From: Gluconobacter kanchanaburiensis NBRC 103587
GTDB taxonomy: Bacteria; Pseudomonadota; Alphaproteobacteria; Acetobacterales; Acetobacteraceae
Length of the DNA: 64,000 nt
NCBI RefSeq assembly: GCF_007988905.1
Contig: NZ_BJVA01000008.1
Location: forward strand, 1-64,000
Direction: 5' to 3'
Positions 50,241 through 60,381 of the stretch are shown piece by piece. A model generated the notes under the pieces. The model ran no database searches. It had not been told where the DNA came from and worked only from the letters and a program-made list of their open reading frames with translations. Numbering within the stretch: the stretch's first letter is position 1; each line of letters starts with the position of its first letter. Both the position numbers and the translations under genes were made by a program.

Positions 50241-51632
50241 TCAGATCGGAGCGTCGATATCCACGATATTGATGAGCTTGTGGTTGACGAACTCCTTGAT
50301 CCCGAGCCCCACCAGTTCGCGGCCGTAGCCGGAGCGTGCGATGCCACCAAAGGGAAGATCGGCCTTCGGGATCAGGGGGTGGTTGATATAGACCATGCCA
50401 GTGCGGATCTTTGCGGCGACCTGTGCACCGCGGCTCTCGTCTTTCGTGAAGACCGCTCCACCCAGACCATAGGGAGAGTCGTTTGCGATGCGGATGGCGT
50501 CGGCCTCGTCCTTGGCACGATAGAGCTGGGTAACGGGGCCGAAGAACTCCCAGTGACGGGCCTCGTTCTGTGCGTCCAGTCCCGTCATCAGCAGGGGCTG
50601 GAAGAAGGAGCCCTTTTCCGGGACCGGAGCGCCGATGGCCTCGACCTTGGCACCGTGTTTCTTGGCTTCCTCGACCTGTTTGCGCAGATCATCCGCCGCA
50701 CCCTGCGAGCAGAGCGGAGCAAGGGTGGTGGATGGGTCCATTGGATCACCGGCTTTCAGTGCGGCGACGCCCTTCTTGTAGAGGTCGAGGAATTGATCAT
50801 AGACCGCATCGGCCACGATGATGCGTTTGGCGGAAACGCAGACCTGACCGGCGTTCCAGTGACGTCCCATGACGGCCCATTTTGCGGCTTTTTCCACGTC
50901 GGCGTCGTCGAGCACGATGAAGGCATCCGCGCCGCCGAGTTCCATTGTGGCTTTCTTGAGCGCCTTGCCGGCCGTTCCCGCGATGATGACGCCAGCCCCT
51001 TCGGAGCCCGTTAGCGCCACGCCGCAAACGCGGGGATCGTTGAGGATCATTTCCGTATGGGGCCGGGCAAGATAGAGGTTGCGGAACAGCCCCTTGGGCA
51101 GTCCGGCTTCGTTCATGAGGTCCTCGCAGATGGCGGCACACTGCGGCAGGTTGGACGCATGTTTGAGTAGAACCGCGTTACCGGCTGAAAGCTGCGGAGC
51201 GATGATGCGGACGACCTGATAGAATGGGAAGTTCCAGGGCTCGATGGCCAGGACGATGCCGAGAGGTTCGTGAACCAGCGTGGCCTTGCCTTCTGCCGGA
51301 CTGGCGACCGGAAGTGTCTCGGGCTTCAGCAGTTCTTCTGCGTATTTGGCATAATATTCGAAGATTTCGGCGGAGAGGATGATCTCCAGTTTCGACTCTG
51401 TAAACAGTTTGCCCATTTCCAGCGTGCCGAGGCGGGCGTATTTGTCGATATCGCGGCGCAGGATCGCTGCGGCGGCATTCATGATCTTTGCCCGTTCGGC
51501 AAAGGGAGTGTCGCGCCAGCTTTCGAAAGCTGCGTGGGCTTCGGAGAGGGCCGCCTGGACGTCTTCATCCGTTGCGTTAGGGAAGGTCTTGAGGACTTCG
51601 CCTGTAAGGGGATTTGTCGTTGCGTAGGCCAT
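50241..51632 (-). CDS. NAD(P)-dependent aldehyde dehydrogenase, succinate-semialdehyde type
   Basis: Oxidises an aldehyde to its acid. The 463 residues show the ALDH core: PLGIVLAIEPWNFPFYQVVR, GVALTGSEGAGVIIAGTAGK, the catalytic Glu in ATMELGGADAFIVLDDADVE, and the catalytic Cys in NAGQVCVSAKR, then WEFFGPVTQLYRAKDEAD. The best family fit is succinate-semialdehyde dehydrogenase (GabD/Sad), with a plausible role in the modified TCA route of acetic acid bacteria. It is monocistronic; a hairpin follows and the upstream region is long. Confidence 0.88.
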   Translation of the reverse strand: MAYATTNPLTGEVLKTFPNATDEDVQAALSEAHAAFESWRDTPFAERAKIMNAAAAILRRDIDKYARLGTLEMGKLFTESKLEIILSAEIFEYYAKYAEELLKPETLPVASPAEGKATLVHEPLGIVLAIEPWNFPFYQVVRIIAPQLSAGNAVLLKHASNLPQCAAICEDLMNEAGLPKGLFRNLYLARPHTEMILNDPRVCGVALTGSEGAGVIIAGTAGKALKKATMELGGADAFIVLDDADVEKAAKWAVMGRHWNAGQVCVSAKRIIVADAVYDQFLDLYKKGVAALKAGDPMDPSTTLAPLCSQGAADDLRKQVEEAKKHGAKVEAIGAPVPEKGSFFQPLLMTGLDAQNEARHWEFFGPVTQLYRAKDEADAIRIANDSPYGLGGAVFTKDESRGAQVAAKIRTGMVYINHPLIPKADLPFGGIARSGYGRELVGLGIKEFVNHKLINIVDIDAPI

Positions 51633-52202
51633 TTTTACCTCGTTACCGATTAAAAGAAGGCGATAGGGCGCGGGGCGTCCGGGCGTAAGCGGTACTGTTT
51701 CTGGATTTCATAAAAAATAGGAAAGTAAACATACTACCGGATTGAATAGAGTGGATAAAAATATCATAGGCTTCGCATGGTAATTCCATAGAATTCCGGT
51801 ATATATTTAACATCCATTTTATCCTTTATCCGGATTGAAAACAGATAGACTGTCGGAAGACAGATTTTTTCAAAAAAATGACACCGGGTGCCAGAAATTG
51901 GTATTATCCAAATCCTGGCTGATGACCAGAGCGCGGACATCACATGGATGTGAGGCTGACCGGCCGAACAATGTGCCCGCGGGGTGCTGGGATGGGCAGG
52001 GAGAGTGAAAATACGCAGAAAATCTGTCTCTTCAGCCATGCGGAATTTTCTCGTCGCATGTGAAGGTCGAATTGTGGCTCAGGGAGCGTCAGACAGGTTT
52101 TCAGGATCGTAAAAAAGGGAGTCGCCGGTCTGTAAAGCTGCAGACGCGATATCAGGCGGCCAGACCCGGGACATATGCCTATGTCCCGGGGTAATATTGT
52201 GA
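51633..52202. other. Long intergenic gap between aldehyde dehydrogenase and pgm
   Basis: About 570 bases without a supported gene; AT-rich between 51700 and 51900. Minus-strand frames of up to 131 codons show no recognisable domains. The region holds the aldehyde dehydrogenase promoter and the pgm terminator. Confidence 0.4.
52165..52190 (-). terminator. Hairpin terminator of pgm
   Basis: Perfect 11-base stem CCCGGGACATA / TATGTCCCGGG with a TGCC loop, 13 bases after the pgm stop. No T run is evident on the minus strand. Confidence 0.7.
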
Positions 52203-53849
52203 TCAGGCGGCAAAGACCCTGGAGATCGCGTCCTGTGCTTCCTGCTGGATCGCGCGCAGGTGCTCCTGACTGATGAAGCTCTCCGCGTAGATCTTGTAAA
52301 CGTCTTCCGTGCCGGACGGACGGGCGGCGAACCATCCGTTTTCAGTCACGACCTTCAGACCGCCGATCGGTGCGTCATTGCCCGGAGCGCGGGTCAGCTT
52401 GTTGATGATTTTGTCGCCAGCCAGCGTCTCCAGTGGGAACTGCTCGGGCGTGAGCTTGCTGAGCTTCGCTTTCTGTTCCGGATTGGCTGCGGCGTCGATA
52501 CGCTCGTAATAGGGCGTACCCAGGCGCGTGATGATGTCGTGATAATGTGCGCTGGGGTTCTTGCCGGTCTTGGCCGTGATTTCAGCCGCCAGCAGGCCGA
52601 GGATGAGGCCGTCCTTGTCCGTGGTCCAGACGGTGCCGTCCCGACGCAGGAAGGTCGCGCCCGCGCTTTCCTCTCCGCCGAAACCCAGCGAGCCGTCCAT
52701 TAGTCCCGGCACGAACCATTTCAGCCCGACCGGAACCTCAACAAGCTTGCGGCCCATGTCTTTCGCCACGCGGTCAATCAGCCCGCTGCTGACGAGCGTC
52801 TTGCCAACACCGAGCTCCGGACTCCAGTCCGGACGGTTCCGGAACAGGTAGGAAATCGCCACAGCAAGATAATGGTTGGGGTTCATCAGCCCGTCGGGCA
52901 TGGCGACGATGCCGTGACGGTCGGCGTCGGTGTCATTGGCGAAAGCGACGTCGAAGCGGTCTCCCATTTCGATCAACCGCGCCATGGCGTAGGGGGAGGA
53001 GCAGTCCATGCGGATCTGCCCGTCCCAGTCGGCGGTCATGAAGGAGAAGGTGGGGTCCACCACGTCGCTGACGACGGTGGCATTGAGGCCATAGCGGTCG
53101 ATAATGGGCTTCCAGTACGCCACAGCCGCACCGCCCAGCGGGTCGATTCCGATTTTCACGCCCGCATCGCGGATCGCCTTCATGTCGATGACGGAGTCCA
53201 GATCGTTCACATAGGGGGTGATGAAATCGTAGCCCCTGATGCAGGCTTCCGCCTTCGCCTGTTCGAAAGGCAGACGTTTGACGTCCTTCAGATCGTTGGC
53301 GAGGAAGTCGTTGGCCATGTCCTGAATGGCCTTGGTAATGGCGGTGTCAGCCGGGCCGCCATTGGTCGGATTGTACTTGAAGCCGCCATCTGAAGGCGGG
53401 TTATGCGACGGGGTGATAACCACGCCATCGGCCAGACCTGTCGTGCGGCCTTTGTTATAGGTCAGGATGGCGTGGGAGATGACGGGAGTTGGGGTGTAGC
53501 CGCCGTTTTCATCGATCCGGGTGTCGATTCCGTGGGCTGCGAACACCTCGATGGCGGATTTCTGTGCCGGCCCCGAAAGGGCATGGCTGTCCATACCGAT
53601 GAAGAGCGGGCCGTCGATACCTTCGGCCTTGCGATGGCGGCAGATGGCTTCGCAGATGGCAAGGATATGGTTCTCGTTGAAGCTGGTATGGAGCGACGAG
53701 CCCCGGTGGCCGGAGGTGCCGAACGAAACGCGCTGTGTGACGATCGACGGGTCGGGCTTGCGGTCATAATAGGCCGCGATCAGGGCGGGGATGTCTGTAA
53801 GCTGCGACGGGGAAAGGGTTTTTCCGGCCAGAGGACTGATATGGGCCAT
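52203..53849 (-). CDS. pgm: Phosphoglucomutase (alpha-D-glucose-phosphate-specific)
   Basis: Interconverts glucose-1-phosphate and glucose-6-phosphate. The 548-residue protein has the [21 protein letters not shown]-terminal motif, the catalytic phosphoserine loop [18 protein letters not shown], the metal-binding [14 protein letters not shown], the sugar-binding [15 protein letters not shown] and the C-terminal [17 protein letters not shown] phosphate-binding loop. Links glycogen/cellulose/nucleotide-sugar synthesis to central metabolism. Independent transcription unit with a terminator. Confidence 0.96.
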   Translation of the reverse strand: MAHISPLAGKTLSPSQLTDIPALIAAYYDRKPDPSIVTQRVSFGTSGHRGSSLHTSFNENHILAICEAICRHRKAEGIDGPLFIGMDSHALSGPAQKSAIEVFAAHGIDTRIDENGGYTPTPVISHAILTYNKGRTTGLADGVVITPSHNPPSDGGFKYNPTNGGPADTAITKAIQDMANDFLANDLKDVKRLPFEQAKAEACIRGYDFITPYVNDLDSVIDMKAIRDAGVKIGIDPLGGAAVAYWKPIIDRYGLNATVVSDVVDPTFSFMTADWDGQIRMDCSSPYAMARLIEMGDRFDVAFANDTDADRHGIVAMPDGLMNPNHYLAVAISYLFRNRPDWSPELGVGKTLVSSGLIDRVAKDMGRKLVEVPVGLKWFVPGLMDGSLGFGGEESAGATFLRRDGTVWTTDKDGLILGLLAAEITAKTGKNPSAHYHDIITRLGTPYYERIDAAANPEQKAKLSKLTPEQFPLETLAGDKIINKLTRAPGNDAPIGGLKVVTENGWFAARPSGTEDVYKIYAESFISQEHLRAIQQEAQDAISRVFAA

Positions 53850-54032
53850 TGCTTCAAGATCCTTGCACTTGCCGTCGGGGTAGAGACGTCGATGGACGGC
53901 TGTAACGCGTTAACGCCCGCTCGGGGCGTGCCGTTCGGGCAGGAAAACTTGGATCGGCCCAGATGTCCAGAGAAGCGGTCCGGATTGCTCCTTTTCAAGG
54001 TGATAGCGGCGTCCAAAGCGGGCTTTTCCCGA

Positions 54033-55208
54033 TCAGTCCGGAAATGTGCTCTGCAGAAGGTTTTCCGGCCCGAGTCCGGACAGGGATGCCTGTCCGCTCA
54101 GCCCCATTGTGACTCGCAGTTCTTCCAGAAGCATCGTCAGGACACGTTCCACTCCCCGGGTTCCCTCTGCAGCGAGGCCGTAGAGGGGCAGGCGGCCGAT
54201 CATGACCGCGTCTGCGCCGAGCGCCAGAAGCTTGAAGACGTCGCTTCCCTGGCGGATGCCGCTGTCGGCAATAACGGTCATATTGCCTGACTCCGCCACC
54301 AGACCGGGCAGCACGTCGACGATGGGAGGAGCGGAGTCCAGATTGCGCCCTCCATGCGTCGAGACAACGATGCCATCCGCTCCGAGGCGTCTGGCGCGCA
54401 CGACGTCTTCGACCGACAGCAGCCCCTTGATGACGAGTTTTCCTTTCCAGACCGTGCGCAGATGTTCGATATCGCTCCATGTCACGTCATGGGCCAGTCG
54501 GACCGACGGATCCTGTACGGGTTTCAGGACCGTCGGACGGAGGTCCTCCGGATAATGCGGAAAACCGGGAATGCCACGTCCGTGCAGCAGGGGGCGCAGG
54601 AGCGCAAGCCATGTCCATATGGGGTGTGTGGCGATATCGAGCAGGGAGCGTGGCGTCGCGCGGAAGCCCATGCTGAAACCATTGCGGCGGTTATAATGCC
54701 GCAGGGGCTGGACGGCGGTGTCGACGGTGACGACGAGCGTCTCCACGCCCGCTGCCTTCACACGGGCCACAAGGTCCAGCATTTTGCGCCGGTCCCGCCA
54801 GACATAGAGCTGGAACCATACGTTTCCCGGGGCGGCCCGAACCACGGTTTCGATGGGAACGATGGACTGCGTCGCCAGACAGACCGGAATACCGGACCGG
54901 GCCGCTGCCGTCGCGATCCTGGCTTCTCCGCCCGGACGGATCATGCCCGCGATGGCTGTGGGCGCTACGATCAGTGGCGTGGGGAGCGTCTTGCCCAACA
55001 CGGTGCAGGACAGATCGAGGGTGTTCACGTCGTTGAGAACGGAGGGGACGATCCGCAGCCGGTCCAGCGCCGCGCGTCCCTGTCGCAGGGCGGTCTCCTG
55101 CTCGCTGCCCCTGTCCATGTAGTCGAACAGGACCCGCGGCAGGTAACGGCGCGCCGCCCTGCGAAAATCTTCGGCGTCGAGCAGGGAGGAGGGATTAGGA
55201 GACATCAT
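54033..55208 (-). CDS. FMN-dependent alpha-hydroxy-acid dehydrogenase (LldD-like)
   Basis: Oxidises an L-2-hydroxy acid to the oxo acid and passes electrons to the respiratory chain. The 391 residues include LFDYMDRGSEQETALRQGRA, the TPLIVAPTAIAGMIRPGGEA phosphate region, GNVWFQLYVWRDRR, TLVVTVDTAVQPLRHYNRRN, LVIKGLLSVEDVVRARRLGA and the active-site GIVVSTHGGRNLDSAPPIVD, where His is the catalytic base, then VIADSGIRQGSDVFKLLALG. The STHGGR in place of the usual SNHGGR is a modest variation. L-lactate is the commonest substrate, but mandelate or glycolate cannot be excluded. It overlaps the SDR gene by four bases, so the two are coupled. Confidence 0.9.
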   Translation of the reverse strand: MMSPNPSSLLDAEDFRRAARRYLPRVLFDYMDRGSEQETALRQGRAALDRLRIVPSVLNDVNTLDLSCTVLGKTLPTPLIVAPTAIAGMIRPGGEARIATAAARSGIPVCLATQSIVPIETVVRAAPGNVWFQLYVWRDRRKMLDLVARVKAAGVETLVVTVDTAVQPLRHYNRRNGFSMGFRATPRSLLDIATHPIWTWLALLRPLLHGRGIPGFPHYPEDLRPTVLKPVQDPSVRLAHDVTWSDIEHLRTVWKGKLVIKGLLSVEDVVRARRLGADGIVVSTHGGRNLDSAPPIVDVLPGLVAESGNMTVIADSGIRQGSDVFKLLALGADAVMIGRLPLYGLAAEGTRGVERVLTMLLEELRVTMGLSGQASLSGLGPENLLQSTFPD

Positions 55209-55990
55209 ACGCTCCGGATCATGCCGCCATCAACGCGAAGCTGGCTGCCGGTAATGTAGGAGGCGCGTTCGCTGGCGAGGAAAACCGCCGCATCTGCAAA
55301 CTCTTCAGGTCGTCCGTAACGGGCGGCAGGAATATCCCGGAGGGAGCGTCGGGCGACGTCGTCGCGGGTCAGTCCGTCCCGCTGTGCGGCGGCCCCGTCA
55401 AGCTGGTCGAGGCGATCGGTATGGATGCGTCCGGGAATGAGCATGTTGACCGTTACGCCATCTGCTGCGACCTCGTTGCTGAGCGTTTTGGACCATCCGG
55501 CGATTGCGCCCCGGATTCCATTGGACAGGCCGAGGCCCGCAATGGGCTGCATGATGCCGGAAGATCCGACCGTCAGCACGCGCCCCCACTTACGCTCCCG
55601 CATTCCCGGAACGAGATGCGAGGCCAGCAGGAAGAAGCGGCTGGCCATGACCGTGAAATGGGCGATCCAGTCCTCGTCGGAAAATGTGCTGATTGCGCCA
55701 GGGGGGGGGCCGCCGCTGTTGTTGACGAGAATGTCCACGCCCCCGTCCCTTACGACCCGCTCCGCCAGGGCGACGATCGAGGCACGGTCCGCAAGGTCCG
55801 CATGGAAGGCAGTTAGCTGGGTCTGTTGGTCCGGGGGAAGATCCGCGCGCCAGGCTTCGATGTCGGATGGATGGCGCGCGGCTGCCAGCACGGTGGCACC
55901 CTCCGCACAGAGCCCTGCGGCGATCGCGCGGCCAAGTCCGCGGCTCGCTCCCAGTACGAGTGCGGTCTTTCCGTTCAGGCCCAGATCCAT
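55205..55990 (-). CDS. SDR-family oxidoreductase
   Basis: A 261-residue short-chain dehydrogenase. It has the cofactor motif GASRGLGRAIAAGL, NNSGGPPPG instead of NNAG, the catalytic Ser (TVGSSGIMQ), then GLSNGIRGAIAGWSKTLSNE where the catalytic Tyr of Tyr-x-x-x-Lys appears replaced (SNGIRGAIAGW), and VNMLIPGRIHTDRL. The missing Tyr is an oddity that would impair a classical reductase; it resembles the divergent 'SDR (3-oxoacyl reductase-like) with SGGP' group. The first gene of an operon with lldD-like; the ATG at 55990 has GGAGGA before it. A run of nine Cs encodes the PPP. Confidence 0.8.
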   Translation of the reverse strand: MDLGLNGKTALVLGASRGLGRAIAAGLCAEGATVLAAARHPSDIEAWRADLPPDQQTQLTAFHADLADRASIVALAERVVRDGGVDILVNNSGGPPPGAISTFSDEDWIAHFTVMASRFFLLASHLVPGMRERKWGRVLTVGSSGIMQPIAGLGLSNGIRGAIAGWSKTLSNEVAADGVTVNMLIPGRIHTDRLDQLDGAAAQRDGLTRDDVARRSLRDIPAARYGRPEEFADAAVFLASERASYITGSQLRVDGGMIRSV

Positions 55991-56232
55991 GGATATCCTC
56001 CTTTGCAACCCTGTGCGGATGACTGTGGAACAGCTTTCACAGCCTTGTCGACAGGCTGCTTTGGAAGGGCATGTGCGAGGCAATCACGATCTGACACTTT
56101 ATTTCGATATGGTATTGGTTAAAGTTATAGCACCCGATGATTTACAATCGGGCAGAATTGCAAAACAGGTTCACCTGAGCCGCTTTTCGTTTTCTCCTGT
56201 AAACGACATCCCAGACGACAGGCAGGCCCCCG

Positions 56233-57711
56233 ATGACATCCCACGCTCTTCCGCACGCAGACCGCGCCCTTGCCGACCTGACATTGCGTGTCCGTGACGA
56301 TCTTGATCGTATCTCCCATCCGCGACGTCCCTGGACATTCGCGCACGACGCGCCGTCTGGCGGGACGATGCTCGATGTCCTGATCGTGGGAGGCGGGCAG
56401 AGCGGCCTTGCGGCGGCGTTTGGCCTGATGCGGGACGAGGTGCGCAACATTCTGGTCGTCGATCAGGCGCCGCGCGGTCTGGAAGGGCCGTGGCTGAGCT
56501 ATGCGCGGATGCATACGCTCCGCAGTCCGAAAGACTTTACCGGCCCGGATCTCGATATTCCGTCTCTGACCTATCAGAGCTGGCACGAGGCGAAATTCGG
56601 CCCGGAAAGCTGGACCGCGCTTCATCTGATCACGAAGCAGGACTGGGTGGACTATCTGCTTTGGCTGCGCGATGCGGTCGGAATCCCGGTCCAGAATGAT
56701 ACGACCGTTCTGGACATTGAACCCTGCGAGGGTGGGCTGTGCGTCGTGCTGTCCATGATGGGGGGCGAGCCTGTACGCCGTTATGCCCGCAAGGTGGTTC
56801 TGGCCACGGGGCAGGAGAGTCTCGGCCGCTGGTCCATGCCCGGTTTTGTCGAGGCGCTTCCCCCCCAGGTGCGCGCCCATACGGCGGAAGGTATCGATTT
56901 TGCGGCCCTGCGTGGAAAGCGTGTCGCCATTCTCGGCGCAGGGGCTTCGGCGTTCGATAATGCCGCAACGGCGCTCGAGGCGGGGGCAGGGGAGGTGCAT
57001 CTCTTCTGTCGCCGGGCGGAACCACAGCTTGTCCAGCCCTATCTCTGGCTGACATTTACGGGATTCCTGAAGCATTTTTCCGAGCTCGACGATGTGTGGA
57101 AATGGCGTTTCATGAACTATATCCTCGGTCTGCGTGAAGGGTTTCCGCAGCCCACATGGGACCGTTGCGCAAAGCACATGAATTTCCGCCTCCATACCGC
57201 AGCCGGCTGGTCCGGTGCGCGGATGGAGGGAGACAGGGTCGTTCTGGAGACGGCGAAGGGACCTTTGGAGGCCGATTATGTGATCTGTGCCACCGGGATC
57301 GAACACAACCCCGCCCAGAGACCCGAACTCGCCCGCGCCGCGGGAAACATCGCGCGCTGGGAAGACCGCTTCACCCCGGCGCCGGACGAGCAGAATAACC
57401 GCCTTTCGGCCTTTCCCTATCTGGGCAATGATTACACGCTTCAGGAACGTGTTCCTGGTCAGACGCCCTGGTTGCGGAACATTCACCTGTTCTCTATCGC
57501 TGCAACAATGAGTTTCGGGCCATCGGGCTCCTCCATCAACGCCATGAAGTTTTCGGTGCCCAAACTGGTCTCCGGCATTACGGGAGGACTGTTCCGCGAT
57601 GATGTGGAAGCTTACTGGCAGGATCTGAGGAGCTATGACATCCGGCAGGCCGAACTGCGCTGGCCCGAGGGTCATCCGATGACGCTTTCCCTAATGAAGC
57701 AAGACGCCTGA
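56233..57711 (+). CDS. FAD/NAD(P)-binding monooxygenase-like flavoprotein
   Basis: A 492-residue flavoprotein with an FAD Rossmann motif VLIVGGGQSGLAAAFGL (residue 48 onward) after an N-terminal extension, the GPWLSYARMHTLRSPKDFTG segment, LATGQESLGRWSMPGF, and a second nucleotide motif VAILGAGASAFDNAATAL. These fit the FMO/BVMO-like or lysine/ornithine hydroxylase-like group (Pyr-redox 3). The substrate is unknown. It heads a same-strand run with the ABC transporter, N-carbamoyl amino-acid hydrolase and racemase, so it may act on an uptaken nitrogen compound. Confidence 0.8.
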   Translation: MTSHALPHADRALADLTLRVRDDLDRISHPRRPWTFAHDAPSGGTMLDVLIVGGGQSGLAAAFGLMRDEVRNILVVDQAPRGLEGPWLSYARMHTLRSPKDFTGPDLDIPSLTYQSWHEAKFGPESWTALHLITKQDWVDYLLWLRDAVGIPVQNDTTVLDIEPCEGGLCVVLSMMGGEPVRRYARKVVLATGQESLGRWSMPGFVEALPPQVRAHTAEGIDFAALRGKRVAILGAGASAFDNAATALEAGAGEVHLFCRRAEPQLVQPYLWLTFTGFLKHFSELDDVWKWRFMNYILGLREGFPQPTWDRCAKHMNFRLHTAAGWSGARMEGDRVVLETAKGPLEADYVICATGIEHNPAQRPELARAAGNIARWEDRFTPAPDEQNNRLSAFPYLGNDYTLQERVPGQTPWLRNIHLFSIAATMSFGPSGSSINAMKFSVPKLVSGITGGLFRDDVEAYWQDLRSYDIRQAELRWPEGHPMTLSLMKQDA

Positions 57712-57715
57712 GCCG

Positions 57716-59335
57716 GTGGCCGGATATGCTGTCAGCCGCCGGACGTTCCTGAGCACGACCCTCGGGGGAGGCATCTCTCTGGGGTTTGCGTCGCCAGGCG
57801 CTGCTCTGGCCCAGTCCCGCCGGGAAACGCTCCGTCACGTTACCGGTGGCGCCGTCAACACGCTCGATCCCACGATGCTCGGTTCAACACGGGAGTCCTT
57901 TGGCCTGAGCATGAGCGTCTATGACCGCCTCATGACGTTCGGCAGCCGTTCTATCGGGGATTTCTCAACCTTCGATCCGCAGGCTCTGAAAGGCGAACTC
58001 GCGGAATCATGCGATGTCAGTCCTGACCAGAGGACGCTGACCCTGCATCTACGTGACAATGCGGTATGGCACGACGGGACGCCCGTGACGGCCGAGGACA
58101 TCAAATGGTCGCTCGATCGCTGCGTGTCGGCCAATTCGCTTGCCCGCCCCCAGTTCAGCAGCGGCTCCATGAGCAGTGCTGAACAGTTCCGGGTCGCGGG
58201 GGAGCGGACCCTCGAGATTTCCCTTCCTAAACCTGACCGGCTGGCGATGGCCAATCTCGCCATGCCCTATGCCATCATGGTTAACAGCCGTCTGGCCCGT
58301 CAGCACGCGACGTCCGACGACCCTTGGGCACAGCAATGGCTTCAGCACAATACGGCTGCTGGAGGGGCATATCGCGTGGGGGCATTCCGGCCGGGCGTCA
58401 ATGTCACGCTCGACCGTCATGAAGACTGGCATGGCGGAAACAGACCGTTTTTCGAGAGGATCATCAGCCAGACCGTTCCTGAAGCCACAACCCGGGCCGG
58501 ACTGATCGAACGCGGTGATGCAGACATCGTTATCGACCTCGAAGCCTATGACATTATGGCGCTGTCCCGGCGGGGAAAGGTTCGTATCGATTCCATCGTG
58601 CAGAGCAACTGCTTCACGCATCTTGCTTTCAACACGCAGAGCGCCCCCTTCGACAATGTTCTGGTGCGGCGCGCCATTGCCCTCGCCATACCCTATCAGG
58701 ACCTGTTCGCTGCCAGCATTTTCGGTCGTGGCAGACCGCTTTATGGCGCGGACTGGTCCGGGCACGCTCCGGCGCCGGATTTCCCGCAGCCGTTGCCTTT
58801 CGCACAGAATATTCGCAAGGCCAGAGAGCTGCTGGCGCAGGCCGGCCATCCCGATGGCTTTCAGACGACGTTTTCCTACGCCACCAGCCAGACCACGACA
58901 GCCGAGCCCATGGCGGCGCTTATTCAGGAAGCGCTCGGCCATATCGGCATCACGGTGCGGATCGACAAGCTTCCCGACGCGCAGTTCAACACCATGCAGG
59001 CCCGCAGACAGCTCGATTTCTACACCGACACCGCTGCGGGCTGGATCGAGCATGCCTATTATTTCTTCTACCTTTACTTCACGCGGGACCAGCGCTGGAA
59101 TTTTTCCAACTGGAACAGTCCGCGCATGGTGCAACTCGTGGAAAAAGCCCGTTTCGAAACGGATGAAGCGGCCTATGTCGCGGAATGTCAGGCCATGCTG
59201 GAGCTTCTGGTCGATCAGGTGCCGCTGATTCTGCTGTGGCAGCCCAACATGGATGCCGTCACCGTTCCTGACCTGACGGGCTTTATCTACCAGTATTACC
59301 GTCAGGTTGATTTCCGTACCCTGGCCAGGAGCTGA
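57716..59335 (+). CDS. Dipeptide-type ABC transporter substrate-binding protein
   Basis: Periplasmic solute-binding protein of the SBP_bac_5 family, 539 residues with a GTG start at 57716. The N-terminus SRRTFLSTTLGGGISLGF fits a twin-arginine export signal. Family features: RRETLRHVTGGAVNTLDPTM, LAESCDVSPDQRTLTLHLRD, VWHDGTPVTAEDIKWSLDRC and RHEDWHGGNRPFFERI. Five bases separate it from the flavoprotein gene and two from the permease, supporting one operon. Such proteins bind di- or oligopeptides, or other small compounds such as nickel or opines; the ligand is unknown here. Confidence 0.9.
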   Translation: MAGYAVSRRTFLSTTLGGGISLGFASPGAALAQSRRETLRHVTGGAVNTLDPTMLGSTRESFGLSMSVYDRLMTFGSRSIGDFSTFDPQALKGELAESCDVSPDQRTLTLHLRDNAVWHDGTPVTAEDIKWSLDRCVSANSLARPQFSSGSMSSAEQFRVAGERTLEISLPKPDRLAMANLAMPYAIMVNSRLARQHATSDDPWAQQWLQHNTAAGGAYRVGAFRPGVNVTLDRHEDWHGGNRPFFERIISQTVPEATTRAGLIERGDADIVIDLEAYDIMALSRRGKVRIDSIVQSNCFTHLAFNTQSAPFDNVLVRRAIALAIPYQDLFAASIFGRGRPLYGADWSGHAPAPDFPQPLPFAQNIRKARELLAQAGHPDGFQTTFSYATSQTTTAEPMAALIQEALGHIGITVRIDKLPDAQFNTMQARRQLDFYTDTAAGWIEHAYYFFYLYFTRDQRWNFSNWNSPRMVQLVEKARFETDEAAYVAECQAMLELLVDQVPLILLWQPNMDAVTVPDLTGFIYQYYRQVDFRTLARS

Positions 59336-59337
59336 CC

Positions 59338-60381
59338 ATGTCCACGGAAAAACCTCTTTTCCCGCCTCTGTTGCGCCGGATCGGGCTTCGTCTGGGAGCG
59401 GCGCTTCCCGCGCTTTTCTGCGTTATTCTCTTTACCTTCATCATGATGCGGGTCCTCCCCGGTGATCCGGCGGTCTATTTCGCATCGGGTCCGAATGCGG
59501 GTCAGGCCGAAATCCAGGAACTGCGTCATAGGATGGGTCTGGATGCGCCGATGCTCGTGCAGTTTCTGCACTATCTGGAAAATCTCGCGACGGGCGATCT
59601 GGGGCGCTCCCTTACGACCGGCCAGTCCGTGGCGCAGGACATGCATGATCGATTGCCTGCCTCGCTGGAACTGACGCTGACGGCGCTGGCGTTCAGTCTG
59701 CTGATTTCCCTGCCGTTGGGTCTGACATCTGCCTGGTGGTCTGGTTCGATATACGACCAGTGCGTGCGGGCATTCTGCTCGGCGTGCTTCTGTATTCCAC
59801 CATTCGTCTCGGGCATTCTGCTGGTTTACGTCTTCTATTACTGGCTCGGCGTCGCCCCCGATCCGACGGGGCGGATCAATATTTTCCTGCCCCAGCCGCC
59901 GCGCGTGAGCGGTCTTCTGCTGATCGACAGTGCGCTCGCAGGGGACTGGACGGCCTGGCACGAGGCTGCCGGACAGCTTGTCCTGCCAGCGCTGACAATG
60001 GCCCTGTTCGTTATCGCACCGCTGACCCGCATGACGCGGGCGGCCGTCATTTCGGTTCTGGGAGCGGACTACATCCGGACCGCGCGGGCCATGGGACTGC
60101 CGACCTGGCGGATCATGATCGTCTATACGCTGCGCAATGCGCTGATGCCCGTCCTGACGACGGTCGGGATCGTGTTCTCGACCATGATGGGGGCGAATGT
60201 TCTGGTGGAGAAAATCTTCTCCTGGCCCGGCGTGGCGTCCTATGCGCTCGATGCGCTGGTGTCCTCTGATTATGCCCCGGTGCAGGGATTTATCCTGCTG
60301 ATGGCCTGCCTTTTCATTCTGGTCAATCTGGTGATCGACCTGTTGCTGGGCGTTCTGGACCCGCGGGTGAGCGTGGAATGA
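59338..60381 (+). CDS. ABC transporter permease, DppB-like
   Basis: A 347-residue membrane protein with six hydrophobic spans and the DppB/OppB inner-membrane signature: a first span LPALFCVILFTFIMMRVLPG, DPAVYFASG, MDAPMLVQFLHYLENLATGD, RSLTTGQSVAQDMHDRLPAS, then FVIAPLTRMTRAAVISVLGA followed by EAA-loop GLPTWRIMIVYTLRNALMPV. Its stop overlaps the start of the next permease by four bases. Confidence 0.93.
   Translation: MSTEKPLFPPLLRRIGLRLGAALPALFCVILFTFIMMRVLPGDPAVYFASGPNAGQAEIQELRHRMGLDAPMLVQFLHYLENLATGDLGRSLTTGQSVAQDMHDRLPASLELTLTALAFSLLISLPLGLTSAWWSGSIYDQCVRAFCSACFCIPPFVSGILLVYVFYYWLGVAPDPTGRINIFLPQPPRVSGLLLIDSALAGDWTAWHEAAGQLVLPALTMALFVIAPLTRMTRAAVISVLGADYIRTARAMGLPTWRIMIVYTLRNALMPVLTTVGIVFSTMMGANVLVEKIFSWPGVASYALDALVSSDYAPVQGFILLMACLFILVNLVIDLLLGVLDPRVSVE

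Noticed and set aside
51764-52335. Minus-strand frames in the gap before pgm
   Set aside because: No recognisable domain or ribosome site, and one overlaps the pgm coding region out of frame.
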